DNA from: Methanoculleus marisnigri
GTDB taxonomy: Archaea > Halobacteriota > Methanomicrobia > Methanomicrobiales > Methanoculleaceae
Reading direction: 5' to 3'
Length of the DNA: 8,022 nt
NCBI GenBank assembly: GCA_002503885.1
Contig: DASQ01000060.1
Span: 1 to 8,022 of the forward strand
In this document: positions 5,159 to 8,022 of the stretch, piece after piece
How the letters are laid out: each line of letters opens with the position of its first letter
Position numbering within the stretch: the first letter of the stretch is position 1
Notes under the pieces: generated by a model
What the model saw: the letters and a program-made list of their open reading frames with translations, nothing else
The model's database searches: none
What the model was told of the DNA's origin: nothing
Program-made: the position numbers and the translations under genes

Positions 5159-5418
5159 TGGCACTGCGTGTCGGTTGCGCCGCGCCTCCGGGCAGGGCTC
5201 TCGATAATAAGACTGGCGCCTGGCGGGTCTTCAAACCGGTCTTTGAACCCGAAAAGTGCACGAAATGCGGCATGTGCGCCATGGTATGTCCGGAAGGGTG
5301 CGTCCACGAGACGGAAGAGGGCACGTTCGAACCCGACCTCGACTACTGCAAGGGCTGTGGCATCTGCGTGGAAATATGCCCGAAGAAAGGTATCCGGATG
5401 GAGAAGGAGGAGAAATAA
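5158..5418 (+). CDS. porD: Pyruvate:ferredoxin oxidoreductase, delta subunit (2x[4Fe-4S] ferredoxin)
   Basis: An 86-residue ferredoxin-like subunit with two classical cluster motifs: CTKCGMCAMVCP (Cys 34, 37, 40, 44) and CKGCGICVEICP (Cys 64, 67, 70, 74). It passes electrons between external ferredoxin and the cluster and thiamine site of the beta subunit. The first 30 residues are the short delta-subunit extension before cluster one, including W22 and F25. The ATG at 5158 lies eight bases after GGAGGT, overlaps the porG stop, and gives the length expected of archaeal PorD. The stop overlaps the porA start in the same TAATG manner, so the chain is probably translationally coupled. Confidence 0.93.
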   Translation: MALRVGCAAPPGRALDNKTGAWRVFKPVFEPEKCTKCGMCAMVCPEGCVHETEEGTFEPDLDYCKGCGICVEICPKKGIRMEKEEK

Positions 5419-6572
5419 TGCTGGAATTTATGGAAGGGTCGCATGCAGTGGCCGAGATCGTGAAACGCTGCCGCCCGCAGGTTATCGCCGCCTATCCCAT
5501 CACGCCGCAGACGCACATCGTCGAGGATCTTGCTCAGATGGTGGCGAACTGTGAGATCGATGCCGAATACATAACGGTCGAGAGCGAGTTCTCGGCCCTC
5601 TCCGCCTGCCTCGGTGCGAGTGCAGCGGGTTCCCGGGTCTATTCGGCAACGACCTCGCAGGGGCTTGCCCTGATGTTTGAAGTCTGCTTCAACGCGGCGG
5701 GAATGCGCCAGCCGATCGTGATGACGGTTGCGAACCGCTCGCTCGGTGCGCCGCTCTCGATCTGGAACGACCAGCAGGACTCGATATCCCTGCGCGACTC
5801 CGGGTGGCTGCAGTTCTATGCGGAGGACAACCAGGAGGCTGCCGATCTTCACATGATCGCGTACCGGGTCTGCGAAGACCACGACATCCTCCTGCCGGCG
5901 TTCGTCTGCTTCGACGGATTCATCCTCACGCACACCTACGAACCGGTCGCACTCCCCTCCCAGGAGGAGGTAGATGCCTATCTGCCCGCCTTTACGCCCT
6001 ACCAGCGGCTGGACGCTGAGGCGCCGCTGAGCATGGGGATGTACGCGACGCCCGAGTACTACATGGAGTTCCGCTACGAGATCGACCGGGCAATGCACCG
6101 TTCCAAACAGGCATTCATCAAAGCGGGTCGTGAGTTCGGCGAGCAGTTCGGCAGGGACTACTCCGCTCTCGTGGAAGGCTATCGCCTTGAGGACGCCGAT
6201 ACCGCGCTCGTTGCCATGGGCTCCATCTGCGGCACCGCAAAGGACGCTATCGACGAGATGCGCGAGCACGGCCGGAAAGTGGGGCTCTTAAAGATCCGGA
6301 CCTACCGGCCATTCCCTGCCCGGGAGATCGCGGATGCGCTCAAAGGCGTCTCGACGGTAGCGGTGCTCGACAAGAACATCTCGCTCGGCAGCGGCGGGGC
6401 TGTCGGCATCGAGGTGAAAGCGGCGCTCAGCGGTTCCAGTCAGGCTGTATACGACTATATCATCGCTCTCGGCGGGCGCGACGTGAGGAAGAGGGATATC
6501 GCCGCGGTCGTCGACCTCGCCGAGAAGGGGGAAGGGGATCTATTCTATGGATTACGGACGGAGGTGCTCTGA
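5418..6572 (+). CDS. porA: Pyruvate:ferredoxin oxidoreductase, alpha subunit
   Basis: The 384-residue alpha subunit, normal for the family, which forms the thiamine pyrophosphate site with PorB. Near the N-terminus is AAYPITPQT (24-32) with the conserved YPIT threonine, then VESEFSALSACLGASAAGS (53-71) with the conserved Glu, and ATTSQGLALMFEV (76-88). The block NRSLGAPLSIWNDQQDSISL (105-124), followed by RDSGWLQ, resembles pyruvate-type rather than 2-oxoglutarate-type alpha subunits. The C-terminal domain shows LLKIRTYRPFP and LDKNISLGSGG. The true start is the ATG at 5418, seven bases after GGAGG (5406-5410); the frame stays open upstream, but that part is only the shadow of porD. porB follows with no gap. 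Confidence 0.93.
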   Translation: MLEFMEGSHAVAEIVKRCRPQVIAAYPITPQTHIVEDLAQMVANCEIDAEYITVESEFSALSACLGASAAGSRVYSATTSQGLALMFEVCFNAAGMRQPIVMTVANRSLGAPLSIWNDQQDSISLRDSGWLQFYAEDNQEAADLHMIAYRVCEDHDILLPAFVCFDGFILTHTYEPVALPSQEEVDAYLPAFTPYQRLDAEAPLSMGMYATPEYYMEFRYEIDRAMHRSKQAFIKAGREFGEQFGRDYSALVEGYRLEDADTALVAMGSICGTAKDAIDEMREHGRKVGLLKIRTYRPFPAREIADALKGVSTVAVLDKNISLGSGGAVGIEVKAALSGSSQAVYDYIIALGGRDVRKRDIAAVVDLAEKGEGDLFYGLRTEVL

Positions 6573-7481
6573 ATGGCTGAAGTAGAGCAGGGATGCGAGC
6601 TCTTCTCGGCCGGACACCGGGCATGCGGAGGGTGCGGGCCGGCGCTTGCGGCGCGTCTCCTCCTCAAGGCGACAGGAAAGAATGTCATCATCGCCGCTGC
6701 GACCGGGTGCATGGAGGTCTTCTCCACGCCCTATCCGGAGACCGCGTGGGGGGTTCCCTGGATCCACTCGCTCTTCGAGAATGCTGCAGCGGTCGCGTCG
6801 GGGATCGAAGCGTCGTTAAAGAGGCAGGGGCGCAGCGAGAAGGTCGTCTGCATCGCAGGCGACGGGGCCACGTTCGATATCGGGATGCTCTGCATCAGCG
6901 GCGCCTTCGAGCGGGGCCACGACATCACCTACATCTGCTACGACAACGAGGCCTACATGAACACGGGCATCCAGCGGTCGGGCGCGACACCCTACGGTGC
7001 GAGCACCACCACGAGCCCTGCGGGGAAGTGCTCGCCCGGGAACGTGCACCAAAAGAAGGATATGCCTGCGATCCTCGCTGCTCACGGTGCGCCCTACGTC
7101 GCGACCGCCTCGATCGCCTACCCCAACGACTTCATCCAGAAGGTCGAGCGGGCCATCAACACCCCCGGACCCTGCTACATCCAGGTGCACACCCCCTGCT
7201 GCACGGGGTGGGGCTTTGAGTCCGGTGAGACGCTCGCCATGGCCAAGCTCGCCATCGAGACCGGCCTCTGGGTGAACTACGAGCTGGTCAATGGGCAGGT
7301 GGAGAAGGCGAAGAAGGTGAGGCGCAAACCCGTCGAGGAGTACCTCACGAAACAGAAGCGTTTCCGGCACCTCTTCAAGCCCGCCCGCCAGGACGATGTG
7401 ATCGCGAACATCCAGGCGATCGCCGATGCGAACGCGGAACGGTTCGGCATCGACATCAAGAAGAAAGAATCGTCAGAATAA
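6573..7481 (+). CDS. porB: Pyruvate:ferredoxin oxidoreductase, beta subunit
   Basis: The 302-residue beta subunit carries thiamine pyrophosphate and one [4Fe-4S] cluster. The cluster ligands are visible as ACGGCG (Cys 18 and 21), TGC (Cys 46) and a late Cys in TPCCTGWGF (Cys 209 or 210). The cofactor motif is GDGATFDIG (96-104) followed by YDNEAYMNTGIQRSG (123-137), the usual GDG to N spacing. TPYGASTTTSP (139-149) and the cluster of lysines at QKKD (160-163) are typical of archaeal PorB. The ATG directly follows the porA stop, with GGAGGT eight bases upstream. The 3' end overlaps the convergent LysE-family gene by 26 bases, so no terminator between them can be free of coding sequence. Confidence 0.93.
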   Translation: MAEVEQGCELFSAGHRACGGCGPALAARLLLKATGKNVIIAAATGCMEVFSTPYPETAWGVPWIHSLFENAAAVASGIEASLKRQGRSEKVVCIAGDGATFDIGMLCISGAFERGHDITYICYDNEAYMNTGIQRSGATPYGASTTTSPAGKCSPGNVHQKKDMPAILAAHGAPYVATASIAYPNDFIQKVERAINTPGPCYIQVHTPCCTGWGFESGETLAMAKLAIETGLWVNYELVNGQVEKAKKVRRKPVEEYLTKQKRFRHLFKPARQDDVIANIQAIADANAERFGIDIKKKESSE

Positions 7482-8022
7482 AGTACAGCCCGAAGAGTAT
7501 CATGGCGAGTCCGCTCGCCTGCACCACTTTTTTATAATGGGGGCCAAGCACGTTTGCTCCGCGTGAGACCGCAAAGGCGAGGAGCCCGAGCCAGACGATA
7601 TCCGCACCGATGTGCCCGAGATAGAATTCGGCAAACGACGGGTGGAGCGCGAGAAATCCGACACCGAACGTGAGCCACCATACCCACCAGTAGGGGTTGC
7701 CGAGCGTGCAGGCCACCCCGAAGGCGACCGGGGTCCGGGTCTCCTCGTTCACGGCGACGGCATCTCCCGCGTGAAGGAACTGCGCGACACCGAGCGCGAT
7801 CAGGACGCCCGATCCGAGGAGGGCGATGAGGTCGATATACGGGACGTCGCGCACACCAAAGGCTATGGCTGCAACCATGGCGGCTTCGGGTATGCCGTGC
7901 CCCGCTACCAGCCCTGCAACGAACCGCCCGGGTTCCCGTGACCCGAGGCCGAGGACCGAGGCGGTCATGGGGCCGGGCGAGGCGGCCCCGGAGAACCCAA
8001 TCAGAAACGATGCGACGACGAT
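7456..8022 (-). CDS. LysE family exporter (partial, N-terminus beyond right edge)
   Basis: The minus-strand frame is open from the window edge (8022) to a TGA at 7458-7456, giving 189 residues. Codons before the internal Met at 7968 read IVVASFLIGFSGAASPGP, the start of the first membrane helix with the family's SPGP motif, so that Met is not the real start and only a few residues are missing. About six hydrophobic segments are visible, including AGLVAGHGIPEAAMVAAIAFGV, LIALLGSGVLIALGVAQFL, a TLGNPYWWVWWLTFGVGF segment with the conserved NP, and a final ASGLAMILFGLYFILTIL. This matches LysE/RhtB-type amino acid or small-metabolite exporters. The substrate is unknown. The gene converges on and overlaps porB by 26 bases. 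Confidence 0.85.
   Translation of the reverse strand: MVVASFLIGFSGAASPGPMTASVLGLGSREPGRFVAGLVAGHGIPEAAMVAAIAFGVRDVPYIDLIALLGSGVLIALGVAQFLHAGDAVAVNEETRTPVAFGVACTLGNPYWWVWWLTFGVGFLALHPSFAEFYLGHIGADIVWLGLLAFAVSRGANVLGPHYKKVVQASGLAMILFGLYFILTILSS

Noticed and set aside
5343..6269. 308-residue minus-strand frame opposite porA, and a similar 184-residue frame at 6816-7370 opposite porB
   Set aside because: Both are antisense to well-conserved subunit genes and show no domain of their own.
1..8022. CRISPR array, rRNA or complete tRNA
   Set aside because: No regularly spaced direct repeats, no rRNA stretches and no T-arm with matching acceptor stem were seen on either strand.

Overview
The window looks like chromosomal DNA of a methanogenic archaeon, most likely of the order Methanomicrobiales and possibly near Methanoculleus. 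The genus is a recognition-based guess and cannot be proved from this sequence. The evidence is a methanogen-restricted marker protein (marker 12 type), a four-gene archaeal pyruvate:ferredoxin oxidoreductase set, TATA-box promoters, and GC-rich coding DNA with strong G/C preference at third codon positions and occasional GTG/TTG starts.

Left edge (1-520, minus strand). The first 150 bases encode the N-terminus of an RRXRR-domain protein of the IscB family, the transposon-associated RNA-guided nuclease family ancestral to Cas9; the gene runs off the window. Its roughly 230-base leader is non-coding. It starts with a strong GC hairpin preceded by TCAACTACC and holds several more hairpins, which is where an omega RNA (HEARO RNA) of an IscB element is expected. 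This is the most notable part of the window.

Middle (521-2800). An extended-SDR nucleotide-sugar epimerase lies on the minus strand. Divergent to it is a DUF368 membrane protein, whose bacterial relatives (PopT) recycle polyprenyl-phosphate carrier lipid. Both could serve surface glycan or glycoprotein assembly. The 480 bases between them hold several hairpins without an obvious owner, a possible TATA box and a possible TTG-start small ORF coupled to the DUF368 gene.

Right half (2867-8022). First comes the methanogenesis marker 12 gene, then 6-phospho-3-hexuloisomerase (pentose phosphate supply by the reversed RuMP pathway). A tight porGDAB operon follows, behind its own strong TATA box, making pyruvate from acetyl-CoA and CO2 with reduced ferredoxin. 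A convergent LysE-family exporter gene overlaps the 3' end of porB and is cut by the right edge. Apart from the IscB element, this half is ordinary anabolic and methanogen core gene content.
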